Of a stretch of 64,000 bases of DNA, positions 49,143-57,676 are shown piece after piece. This DNA is from Paracoccus cavernae (GTDB taxonomy: Bacteria; Pseudomonadota; Alphaproteobacteria; Rhodobacterales; Rhodobacteraceae), in assembly GCA_030410095.1 (NCBI GenBank), contig JAUFRC010000001.1, forward strand, positions 1,996,501 to 2,060,500, written 5' to 3'. Position 1 is the stretch's first letter. The number at the start of each line of letters is the position of its first letter. The notes beneath the pieces were generated by a model. The model had not been told where the DNA came from. It made no database searches and worked only from the letters and a program-made list of their open reading frames with translations. The translations under genes were made by a program, and so were the position numbers.

Positions 49143-50111
49143 ATGAAATTCCGCCCAGCATTTGCCGTGCTGTCGATGACCTTGGCGCTTGCCGCATGCG
49201 GTGGCGAACTGCCTTGGGAAAAGAAGGCCGCCGAGCCGGAGGCCCAGGGCCATTCGGGCCCGCCGACGGTCTCTCCGATTGATCAGCCGATCGAAACCGG
49301 CACCACGGGCGTCGCGATCTCCACCGCCGAAGCCTCGACCATGGCCACGAACATGTTCCGCGCCTCGGGTCAGGGCTGGGTTGCCACCGCCGGTGCCAAG
49401 TCCGTCGTCTACGAGCGTCCCGGCCAGAAGTCGGTCGGCGTCGCCACCCGCCGCATGACCTATGGCAAAGGCGTCGAATTCATCGGCGTCATGAGCGGCC
49501 GTCCCTTTGCGCTCAACATCCAGGCGGCGGAATGCACCGATGCCTCGGGCGCCAAACAACCCTTTACCGCGCGTCTGAGCACGGCCGGCGGCAAGATGAA
49601 CGGCTGCGCCTCGGCGACCGATGTCATGCCGAAAGCCCAGACCCAAGCCTCGAGCGCGACCGCCAAGCCGAAAGCCGCAGCCCCCAAAGCCGCGCCGAAA
49701 GCGGCAGCGCCGGCAGCAGCCGCGGCCGCAACCACGGACACGGGCAGCACCGAGACGACGACGCCCGCGACCACCACGCCCGCGACGACTCCGGCTCCGG
49801 CGACCACCGCACCGGCGGCAACGACGCCCGCACCGGCCGTGACCGCACCGGCAGTCGATGCACCGGCAACTCCGGCGACTCCGGCGACTCCGGCACCCGC
49901 AAGCGACGCTCCGGCTGCAGCGGGAACCACCACGACGCCGGCAACCCCGGCACCGGCAACCCCGGCACCGGCGACGACCACGCCTGCACCGGCCGCTCCT
50001 GTGGTGACGGCTCCGGTCATTCCGGCACCTGTCGTCACGGCCCCCGTCGTCACGCCCGCACCGGCTGCGACACCTTCGACCGAGGGCGAGGCTGCGGGCA
50101 GCGCGAACTAA
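49143..50111 (+). CDS. Lipoprotein with a Pro/Ala/Thr-rich C-terminal tail
   Basis: 322 residues, intact. The signal peptide ends in the lipobox LAAC (MTLALAACGGELPW). Residues 50-160 form a compact domain (ASGQGWVATAGAKSVVYER; GVATRRMTYGKGVEFIG; ALNIQAAECTD; FTARLSTAGGKMNGCA) with a pattern like COG3650-type small lipoproteins, a weak match. The remaining half is a Pro/Ala/Thr-rich disordered tail (TTTPATPAPATPAPATTTP). Such tails can span the periplasm or be glycosylated. It precedes the yjbH-like gene by 117 bases and may be functionally linked to it. Confidence 0.75.
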   Translation: MKFRPAFAVLSMTLALAACGGELPWEKKAAEPEAQGHSGPPTVSPIDQPIETGTTGVAISTAEASTMATNMFRASGQGWVATAGAKSVVYERPGQKSVGVATRRMTYGKGVEFIGVMSGRPFALNIQAAECTDASGAKQPFTARLSTAGGKMNGCASATDVMPKAQTQASSATAKPKAAAPKAAPKAAAPAAAAAATTDTGSTETTTPATTTPATTPAPATTAPAATTPAPAVTAPAVDAPATPATPATPAPASDAPAAAGTTTTPATPAPATPAPATTTPAPAAPVVTAPVIPAPVVTAPVVTPAPAATPSTEGEAAGSAN

Positions 50112-50228
50112 GCGCCGTCCGTTTTTGTCCGATCCTGTTTGATCCGCGCGGAGCTCCAGACCTTCCGGGCGGATCACCCACTTAAACCACTCTGCCCGGG
50201 AACCTGCGCGCCCCGAGAGGACCAACCA

Positions 50229-52401
50229 ATGCCCATGCACTCGCCCCTGATCCGTCGATTGCTGACCTCGGCCCTGCCTGTGTCCATGCTGCTGGCCTCG
50301 GCCGCAGGTCCCACCAGTGCCGATCCGATGATCGGCACCGTGATGAACAGCTACGGCCTGCCCGGCGGGGTCGAGACCCCGACCGCCGAGGCCCTTCCCG
50401 ACGGCACCCTTGGCGGAACGATTTCGGTCAACGAGCTCGCGCGCCGCAACAACCTTGTGTTCCAGCTCCACCCCCGCATCACCGGCGCCCTGCGCTATTC
50501 GCGGGTCGAGGGGATCAACGACCACAACGAGCTCGGCGGCCATATCTGGGACCGCTCGTTCGACTTCCGCTACCAGTTCCTCGACGAACAGGGCTGGCGT
50601 CCGGCAATGGCGGTCGGCCTGCAGGACTTCATGGGTACCGGCGTCTATTCGGGCGAATATATCGTTGCGACCAAGAACCTGACCCCGCGTTTGCGCGCCA
50701 CGCTCGGCGTGGGCTGGGGCCGTCTGGGCGGCGACCAGCGCGCGCTCGACTTCGACGAGGGCGGCAAGCCCAATATCGACGACTGGTTCAGCGGCTCGGC
50801 CCGCCCCTTCGGCTCGCTGGCCTTTCAGGCAACCGACAAGATCATGCTGGTCGCCGAATATTCCAACGACGAATATGCCCGTGAAACCGAGGCCGGTTTC
50901 GAGGAAGCGCCGGGCAATCAGGTCAACCTCGGCGCCTATTACACCTTCGATCAGGGCTATCAGCTGGGGCTTTACACCCTTGGCGGCGACAAGTTCGGCG
51001 CGCAGTTCAGCGTCGCGCTGAACCCGCGCAACGCGCCCTATCCCTCGGGTCTGGAGAAAGCACCCGCGCCGGTACGTCCGCGCGTCGCGCCTTCGGCCGA
51101 TCCCGAAGGTTGGGCAGGCCATTGGGCTCAAGACCCGACCGCACAGCCCGCGATCCAGAAATCGCTTGGCGACGCGCTCGCCGGCGAGGGCCAGCAGCTT
51201 GAAGCCATGGCGCTTTCGGCCAACCGTGCCGAGGTCCGCATCAACAACACCCGCTACATCCAGCAGGCCGAGGCCATCGGCCGCACCGCCCGCCTGATGA
51301 GCCGTGCGCTGCCGCCTTCGGTGGAAACCTTCGTCATCACCTCGACCAGCAGCGGCATGGCGACTTCGTCGGTGACGCTGAAACGCTCGGATGTCGAGCG
51401 GCTCGAGAATACCGAGGCCGGCCAGATCGCCGCCGTCGCGCAACTGACCGATGCCAATCCGCGCCCTGCCGACATGATCGAGACCGAGGATTTCTATCCG
51501 CGTTTCCGCTGGCGCCTCGGCCCCTATCTCGACATCGGCATCTTCGATCCGCAGGATCCGCTGCGCTATGAAGCCGGCGCCGAACTCCGCGCCAGCTACG
51601 AGTTTTCGCCCGGCCTCGTGCTGAGCGGCGCCGTCCGCCAGCGCGCGCTCGGCAATATGAAGCAGCGCGGCCCGGGCATCCCCGGCCAGCGCGGCGAGCA
51701 TTACACCCCGAGGAATATGTCGCCAATCCGGCGAACGAGTATTTCAACGGCGTGCCGCGCGTGCGTTCGGATACGCGGATGTATACCGGCAACCACAATC
51801 CGACCGTGCCCGAGCTGACGCTGGCCTGGTATGCCCAGCCCAGCAGCACGATCTACAGCCGCGTCACCGTCGGTCTGCTCGAGCGTGCCTATGGCGGTGC
51901 TTCGGGCGAGATGCTGTGGAAACGCGCCGACGCGCCCTTCGCCGTCGGCGTCGAGGTCAACCGCGTGCGCAAGCGCGACTTCGAAAACCCTTCGAATTCC
52001 GCGATTACGAAGTCACGACCGGCATGGTCTCGTTCTATTACGAGCTGGGCGAGAACTACACCGCGCAGCTTGATGTCGGCAAATATCTCGCCGGCGACAA
52101 AGGGGCGACGATCAGCCTGACGCGCGAATTCGCCAACGGCTGGCGCATCGGCGCTTTCGCCACCAAGACCGACCTGAGCGACGAGGAATTCGGCGAGGGC
52201 TCCTTCGACAAGGGCATCACGCTGTCGGTTCCGATCTCCTGGGCGACCGGCTCGCCGTCGCGCGACCGCGCCAGCACCGAGCTCAGCTCGCTCTCGCGTG
52301 ATGGTGGTGCGAAGGTCAATGTCAAAGGCCGGCTCTACGACAAGGTGCGCGACGCGCAATCTGTGAAACTCTACGACGGCTGGGGAAGGTTCTGGCGATG
52401 A
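50229..52401 (+). CDS. YjbH-domain exopolysaccharide protein (frameshifted)
   Basis: About 724 residues. After a signal peptide (LTSALPVSMLLASAAG), the N-terminal half is the YjbH family: GTVMNSYGLPGGVETPTAEA, GLQDFMGTGVYSGEYIVATK, RATLGVGWGRLGGD and KIMLVAEYSNDEYAR. The C-terminal part is a beta-strand-rich domain (TVPELTLAWYAQPSSTIYSR; GATISLTREFANGWRIGAFA) ending LYDGWGRFWR. YjbH/GfcD are outer-membrane beta-barrel proteins for capsule or exopolysaccharide export. Frame breaks lie near 51712 and 51995. Its stop overlaps the next ATG (ATGA), coupling it to YjbF, its known partner. Confidence 0.88.
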
Positions 52402-53057
52402 TCTCGGGACGCAAACACAAGCTCGCACTTGCGGCGGCGCTGATCACAACGCTGACCGCCTGCGGCAACGATACCTCGAGCAATGACGCCAATCCGGTGA
52501 TGATTGCGGGCCAGATCGCCAAGGGGCTTGCCCAGCAGGCCACCAGCAAGGACCAGCCCGCCGCCGCCGCGCGCAGCCCGAACAAATGGCTGCCGAGGCG
52601 ATGTCGGTCAACAAAGGGCCGCTGGTGCTGGTCGGCTTTGAATCGCTTGGCCGCAATCAGGTCATGGCGATGACCGGGCAGAACGGTCCGACGCGCACCT
52701 ATGGCCCCCTCGGAAGAGGCGGTCATCCTGCGCGGCGGCATGCTGGTCGGAACGCGCGGCCTCGGCAACGACCTGTCGGTCGCCGAAGCGCCGCAGATCG
52801 AGGCTTTGGTGCGCGCGGGCCGTGCGGGTCAGGGCCAGCGGGTGATGCGCTACTTTACCGGAGACGGCAAAGAGCGCCCGCTCATCTTCACCTGCTCGGT
52901 CGGACCGGGCCCGAAAGCCGGCGTTCAGGTCGAAAGCTGCGAGGGCCACGGCGCCACGTTCCAGAACAGCTATATCGCCCAAGGCGGCCAGATCATCGTC
53001 TCGCGCCAATGGGTCGGCCCCAATCTGGGCTATATCACCGTCCAGACTCTGCGCTGA
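52398..53057 (+). CDS. YjbF/GfcB-family group 4 capsule lipoprotein (frameshifted)
   Basis: About 219 residues. The signal peptide ends in the lipobox LTAC (LITTLTACGNDTSS). After repair near 52586 the frame reads MAAEAMSVNKGPLVLVGFES, and after a second repair near 52706 EEAVILRGGMLVGTRGLGND, then RQWVGPNLGYITVQTLR at the end. This is the YjbF/GfcB pattern: an outer-membrane lipoprotein working with YjbH in polysaccharide secretion. It is coupled by ATGA to the yjbH-like gene and followed by a terminator. Confidence 0.85.
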
Positions 53058-53104
53058 GCATCAGCAGGCCGAGGCCTGCGGAAACCATAGCAACCAACAA
53101 GCAA

Positions 53105-53127
53105 AGCCGGCCCAAGGGCCGGTTTTT
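53105..53127 (+). terminator. Intrinsic terminator after the yjbF-like gene
   Basis: GCCGGCCC and GGGCCGG arms around AA, followed by TTTTT. The 120 bases from here to the next terminator hold no gene I recognise; a small RNA is possible but unsupported. Confidence 0.85.
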
Positions 53128-53254
53128 GCATTGCTGCGAGGGGATTTGGTGTTGGTTGAGGCCGCTTGTACCGGTCGGGAGCCTTCCGCTCGGGCAAGGC
53201 TCTGCGGCTCTCGTCACGCATAGGCGGATCAGCTGCAACGAGCTGCAAACAAAG

Positions 53255-53284
53255 AAAAAGGGCCGCCCCGAAGGCCGGCCCTTG
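53255..53284 (-). terminator. Intrinsic terminator of the small exported-protein gene
   Basis: Minus strand: AAGGGCCGGCCTTCGGGGCGGCCCTTTTTC, a GC-rich stem with a TTCG-type loop and T tract, 31 bases beyond the stop at 53316. Confidence 0.85.
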
Positions 53285-53315
53285 TTCTGTACAGAACCGA
53301 AGTCCTGTGCAGAGA

Positions 53316-53525
53316 TTAGCTGTCGTCGTCGTCCGAAGCGACTGCAGCGATAACGCCGAGCAGCAGCAGGGCCGGGACAACCAGGCCTGCGTTCGACGAC
53401 GCCGGTTTTTCTTCGACGACAACCGGCTCGACTTCGACGACCGGGGCAACGTAGCCGCCAGCGAGAGCGGTCGAAGCCGTCAGGCCCAGAGCGAGGGCGA
53501 AAGTAGCAAATTTGGTCATGATCAT
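53316..53525 (-). CDS. Small exported membrane-associated protein
   Basis: 69 residues. A signal peptide (FATFALALGLTASTALA, cleavage before GGY) is followed by VAPVVEVEPVVVEEKPASS, a hydrophobic stretch (AGLVVPALLLLGVIAAVA) and an acidic end (SDDDDS). Similar small proteins occur widely in Rhodobacterales, with no known function; YjbE-like proteins of exopolysaccharide loci are a possible analogy. ATG 53525 has CGGAGC upstream; ATG 53519 is an alternative. It converges on the yjbF-like gene and has its own terminator. Confidence 0.75.
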   Translation of the reverse strand: MIMTKFATFALALGLTASTALAGGYVAPVVEVEPVVVEEKPASSNAGLVVPALLLLGVIAAVASDDDDS

Positions 53526-53728
53526 GCTCCGTTCAGAATTTTGAAAGCTGCTATTTCCAGCAACATCAACAGGACACTCGCATAAAGGCATGCAGTTGGA
53601 AAGCGGGATTGACTGTATACCTGCGCGGGTTTGCGCCAACTGTTGCATAATGGTCAGCACAGCTAACTGCGGGTTTAGATTGGGAAAAAGTTTCCTCACC
53701 TTTCTGTGACCGGCAAAGCACCGCCACC

Positions 53729-54516
53729 TTAACGAGCCTTCCTCCAACCCATTAGAGATATTGCATAAATTGCCGCCGCAGCCACGATGATCGAGGGTCC
53801 GGCGGGGGTATCGAAGCGCAGGCTCGCATTCAGGCCCGCAATCACCGAAACCGCACCAAAGAGGCTCGCGATAAAAGCCATCTGCTCGGGCGTGCGAGCG
53901 AAACCCCGCGCAGCAGCCGCAGGAATGATCAGCATGGCCGAGATCAAAAGCGCCCCGACAATGCGATCGCAATGGCCACGACCAGTGCCATCGCAATGGC
54001 CAGAACCAGTCTTTCGACGCCCGGACGGATGCCTGCGGCCATCGCGAGCTCTTCGTTGACGGTCACGGTCACAAGCCGCTGCCAGCGCCAGATCAACACG
54101 CCCAAGACCGCGATTGCGCCGATCCAGATCCATGCGAGATCGCTCCGCCCGACCGCAAGGATATCGCCAAACAGAAACGCCTGAAGGTCGACCCTGAGGC
54201 TCGGAACGAAGCTCACGGCAACCAACCCCAGCGCCAAGGCCGAATGGGCGATCACGCCGAGCACGCTATCCATCGCCTGCCCGCGCCCCGCCAGCCAGCT
54301 CACCAGCAGCGCCATGCCGACCGCGACCAGAAGCGTGCCCATATAAAGCGGTACCGGACTGACAAAGCTGAGCGCGACGCCCAAAATCGCGGCATGGGCC
54401 AGCGAGTCGCCGAAATAGGCCATGCGGCGCCATACCACAAAAGAGCCCAAAGCGCCGGTCGCCAGCACCAGTCCGAGCCCCGCCAAGATGGCGCGGGTCA
54501 TGAAATCATCGAGCAT
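53729..54516 (-). CDS. znuB: Zinc ABC transporter permease ZnuB (frameshifted)
   Basis: About 263 residues, polytopic. ABC-3 permease features: GLVLATGALGSFVVWRRMAY, GDSLAHAAILGVALSF, LLVSWLAGRGQAMDSVLGVI, LQAFLFGDILAVGRSDLA and VGALLISAMLIIPAAAARGF. One base is lost near 53955 (ALGVKIVGAL-type junction). It forms the inner-membrane channel with ZnuC and takes Zn2+ from ZnuA. The start at 54516 overlaps the znuC 3' end by 11 bases. Confidence 0.93.
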
Positions 54517-55491
54517 TCGTCTGGCCCTGCCTTTCGGGATCGGCATCGGTGGGGGTGTGATTCGCGCCGGATTGAGGCGCATGGCTGTCGTGATCATGGG
54601 CATGGCCATGATGGGCATGGCCGTCATGGCTATGGCCGTCGTGGGCGTGCCCGCCATGACCGTGCCCGTCGTGACTATGGCCGTCCGCGTGGTCATGATC
54701 GTGGTCGTGATGGTGCTGGTAAAGCGCGAGCATGCCTTGCGATTCCGCGCCGAACATCGCGCGATAGGCGGGCGCTGCACTCACATCCTGCGGCGTGCCC
54801 TCGCAACAGATATGCCCGTTCAGGCAGACCACGCGATCGGAGGCCCGCATCACCACCAAAAGATCGTGGCTGACCATCAGGACCGCAACGCCCGTCTCGG
54901 CGCGCACATCCTCGATCAGCTTGTAGAATCCGACCATCCCCGGTTGATCGAGCCCCTGCGTCGGCTCGTCGAGCACCAGAAGCTGCGGATCGTTGAGCAG
55001 TGCCCGCGCCAGCAAAACCCGCTGGAACTGGCCGCCCGACAGCGCGGCAAGCTGCCGGTTCTCGAGCCCCGGAACGCCCGTCCGCGCCAGCATCGCCTGC
55101 GCCTGCGCCGGATCGACGCGATTAGGCAGCGACAGGAAGCGCCCGACGGTCATCGGCATGTTGCGCTCGATATGGAGTCGCTGCGGCACATAGCCGATCC
55201 GCAGCCCCGCGCGATGCGAGACCTTGCCGCCCGAGGGCGCGAGATGGCCCAGCAGCGCGCGCACGAAGGTCGATTTCCCCGACCCGTTCGGCCCGACCAC
55301 CGTCACGATTTCGCCGGGCCGGATCGCGAAAGAGACATCGTGCAGAACCGGCGCGGCGTTGCTTTGCGGACGCACCGTAAGACGGCTGGCCGAGATCAGG
55401 GGCTGCCCCCGCCCTGCCCTATGGTTTGCCCCGCGCTCTGGTCCGCAGGGGTTGCGGCAGGCGGCAGGCCCGCGCTTTGCAATGCACTCAT
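54506..55491 (-). CDS. znuC: Zinc ABC transporter ATP-binding protein ZnuC with His-rich tail (frameshifted at the start)
   Basis: About 328 residues, longer than the usual 250. Walker A GPNGSGKST, signature LSGGQFQRVLLAR, Walker B LLVLDEP and H loop MVSHD are all present. The extra C-terminal 60 residues are repeats of His with Asp, Gly and Ala (HHHDHDHDHADGHSHDGHGH and onward), a probable cytoplasmic Zn2+ buffer or sensor. One G is lost in the GGGGG run near 55405; the start ATG 55491 overlaps the zur stop (ATGA). Confidence 0.93.
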
Positions 55492-56043
55492 GCGTCCCCC
55501 GTCCCTGGGGTCGCAGCTTGCTCCTTGGCGGCTTCGGCAGCGCAGACCGAGCAGAGACCCAAGGCCTCGACCGTTGCGCGCTCGACCTGAAATCCGCCCG
55601 ATCGCCCAGATGGGCCAAGGCCTGACGCAATTCGGGCGCATCCGCTTCGGCAACCTTTTCGCAAGAGCGGCAGATCAGGAAGACCGGCGCGTGATCGCGA
55701 TCGGGCGAGAGGCAGGCGGCATAGGCATTCAGGCGCTGGACGCGGTGGGCCAGACCGTTTTCGACCAGAAAATCCAGCGCGCGATAGGCCACGGGAGGCT
55801 GGTTGCCGAAACCGTCGGCTGCGAGCCGCTCGAGCACCTCGTAAGCGCCCATGGCGCGATGCGATCGAGCAGGATCTCGAGCGCGCGCTTGCGCACCGGC
55901 GTCAGGCGCACGCCCTCGGCCTCGCTTTGCAGGATCGCACGTTCCAGCACCCGAATGGCGCAGGCGTCATGGTCGTGATCCTCGAACGGATCAACCGCGG
56001 CAGGCGGGGTCGCCGCAGGGGGCGGCACAGGTGGGGCGCTCAT
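55488..56043 (-). CDS. zur: Zinc uptake regulator Zur (frameshifted)
   Basis: About 185 residues, Fur family. Winged helix: EGVRLTPVRKRALEILLD and NQPPVAYRALDFLVENGLAHR. Zinc sites: CRSC in the middle and the C-terminal CSVCAAEA. The N terminus has a Pro/Ala leader with EDHDHDACA. Two bases are lost, near 55855 and 55600. Zn-loaded Zur represses zinc uptake genes. It is divergent from znuA across two palindromes and cotranscribed with znuC and znuB. Confidence 0.93.
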
Positions 56044-56045
56044 AA

Positions 56046-56087
56046 TGTTATACTATCACAATTCTCTTGACTTGTTACTCTATAACA
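56046..56087. promoter_or_regulatory. Two Zur-box-like palindromes between zur and znuA
   Basis: TGTTATACTATCACA (56046-56060) and TGTTACTCTATAACA (56073-56087) are similar 15-mers with TGTTA...TAACA-type ends, 27 bases apart start to start. They resemble the TGTTATA-TATAACA Zur box of alphaproteobacteria and cover the divergent promoter region. TTGACT (56067-56072) between them may be the znuA -35. Confidence 0.8.
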
Positions 56088-56125
56088 TAGAACCATACCA
56101 CCATTCCGCAAGTTCCGAGACGCCC

Positions 56126-57168
56126 ATGACCCACCTTTCTCCCAGAAAATCCTCTGCTTTCCGCCGCCCGATCCGTGCCGTTCTGGCAGTGACGGGCGCA
56201 ACGCTCGCGTTGGCGGCTGCCCCTGCCCTCGCCGCACCGCCGCGCGTGATCACCGATGTTCCGGTCACCGGCTCGCTCGTGGCGCAGGTCATGGGCGATC
56301 TCGCCACGCCCGAGACGCTTCTGCCCGCCGGAAGCGATCCCCATGACTACCAGCTGCGCCCGAGCCAGGCCGGTGCCTTGCAGGATGCCGATCTGCTGAT
56401 CTGGGTCGGTCCCGCGCTGACCCCTTGGCTCGACCGCGCGGCGGGTAGCCTTGGCACGAACACCGAATCGCTCCAGCTTTTGGCTGTTTCGGGGTGAAGT
56501 TGCGCGAATACGGCAACGAGGCCGCCGCAGCGCACGACCACGACCACGATCACGATCACGATCACGATCACGATCACGATCACGGTGACGCAGGCCATGA
56601 AGAGGGTCACGACCACAGCGGGGATCCTGAGGGTGCGCATGTCCATAGCGGCACCGATCCCCATGCCTGGCTCAACCCCGAGAACGGCAAGATCTGGCTT
56701 CATGCGATTGCCGATGCACTATCGACCAAAGATCCCGAAAATGCCGCGATCTATCAACGCAATGCCGGTATGGCGGCCGGTGAAATCGGCAGGATCGAAG
56801 GCGGGATCTCGGCGCGGCTTGCCTCGGCCCGTGGCAAGAAGTTCGTCGTGCTCCATGATGCCTACGGCTATTTCACCGAGCGATTCGGACTGGAGCCCGC
56901 CGTAGCCATTTCGCTCGGCGATGCCTCGACGCCCTCGGCCGCGCGTCTGCGCGAAATCAAGAGCGAGCTGGCCGCGGTGCAGGCGGTTTGCGCCTTCCCC
57001 GAACAAGGCCACGACACCCGCCTGATCGTTGCCGTGACCGAGGGTACGGCCACCCGTCAGGGTGCGGCTTTGGACCCCGAGGGCACCGCATTGAACACCG
57101 GCCCCGCGCTTTACACGGAGCTTCTGTCCAATCTCGGCAACAGTCTGGCGGAATGCCTCTCTGATTAA
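56126..57168 (+). CDS. znuA: Zinc ABC transporter substrate-binding protein ZnuA (frameshifted)
   Basis: About 347 residues. Signal peptide VTGATLALAAAPALA; TDVPVTGSLVAQVMGDLATP and LPAGSDPHDYQLRPSQAGAL with the first Zn-ligand His; a His/Asp-rich loop; GTDPHAWLNPENGKIWLHAI with the second ligand; FVVLHDAYGYFTERFGLEPA with the third; Cys in AVCAFPEQGHDTR. One G is lost in GGGG near 56491 (LLAVSGVKLREYG). It is a periplasmic Zn2+-binding protein. It is followed by a terminator at 57232. Confidence 0.95.
56532..56584 (+). repeat. CACGAY hexamer repeat in znuA
   Basis: About nine tandem CACGAC/CACGAT units encode the His-Asp loop of ZnuA. Such perfect hexamers are prone to copy-number slippage but stay in frame, so loop length may vary among strains. 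Confidence 0.85.
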
Positions 57169-57231
57169 AATAAAAATAGTTTCAACGCCTTGCGCCGGAT
57201 TTCCTCCGATCCGGCAGGGGCCATGAAGGGC

Positions 57232-57260
57232 GGCCGCAGAGAAATCTGCGGCCGTCTTTC
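57232..57260 (+). terminator. Intrinsic terminator after znuA
   Basis: GGCCGCAGA and TCTGCGGCC arms with a GAAA loop, followed by GTCTTT. It lies 64 bases beyond the znuA stop. Confidence 0.8.
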
Positions 57261-57280
57261 AAATTCCCGACAAAATCCCT

Positions 57281-57309
57281 TTGACATTCCAGAGTGATTT
57301 AGTCAGATT
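57281..57309 (+). promoter_or_regulatory. Candidate hemP promoter with an inverted repeat in the spacer
   Basis: TTGACA (57281-57286), 17 bp, then CAGATT (57304-57309). The inverted repeat TGA-TTTAG-TCA (57295-57305) overlaps the -10 region and could be an iron-responsive operator; hemP genes are usually iron-regulated. This is inferred from position. Confidence 0.5.
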
Positions 57310-57340
57310 ACCCATAGCGCGACATCGAGAGGACAAGGAA

Positions 57341-57517
57341 ATGACCGCGACACGCCCTGCCGACTTTTCCCGCCCCGGGATCACTGCATTGCACCGCCTG
57401 CCGGAACATGATGCCAACCAGCTGACCAATGGCGGCAATCAGGCGCTCATCGTCCTTGGCGATCAGGTGTACAACCTGCGCATCACCCGTGCGGGCAAAC
57501 TGATCCTCACCAAGTGA
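57341..57517 (+). CDS. hemP: Hemin uptake protein HemP
   Basis: 58 residues, intact. The conserved HemP C terminus VYNLRITRAGKLILTK is present, with LPEHDANQLTNGGNQALIVL before it. HemP is a small protein linked to haem or iron uptake regulation. The start at 57341 follows GGACAAGGAA. No haem transporter genes are adjacent here. Confidence 0.88.
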   Translation: MTATRPADFSRPGITALHRLPEHDANQLTNGGNQALIVLGDQVYNLRITRAGKLILTK

Positions 57518-57560
57518 TTTCGAACTCTTCCTGACCGCACCCCTCTGCGGTCTCTCATGG

Positions 57561-57590
57561 AACGCGCTCCACTATGTCGGGGCGCGTTTC
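57561..57590 (+). terminator. Intrinsic terminator after hemP
   Basis: AACGCGCTCC and GGGGCGCGTT arms around ACTATGTC, followed by TCCTTT. It lies 44 bases beyond the hemP stop. Confidence 0.65.
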
Positions 57591-57621
57591 CTTTGTGCGC
57601 GTTGCGCGGCAAGCGGCCATG

Positions 57622-57652
57622 AAAAATGCCGGCAAGGTTTCCCCTGCCGGCA
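57622..57652 (-). terminator. Intrinsic terminator after the rluB-like gene
   Basis: ATGCCGGCA and TGCCGGCAT form a perfect 9-bp stem, followed by TTTTT on the minus strand, 25 bases beyond the stop at 57677. Confidence 0.85.
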
Positions 57653-57676
57653 TGAACGGTTCAGATGTTTCCCGCC

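Noticed and set aside
53128..53254. tRNA or known small RNA between two terminators
   Set aside because: I could not fold a cloverleaf or recognise any known RNA family; kept only as an unexplained stretch.
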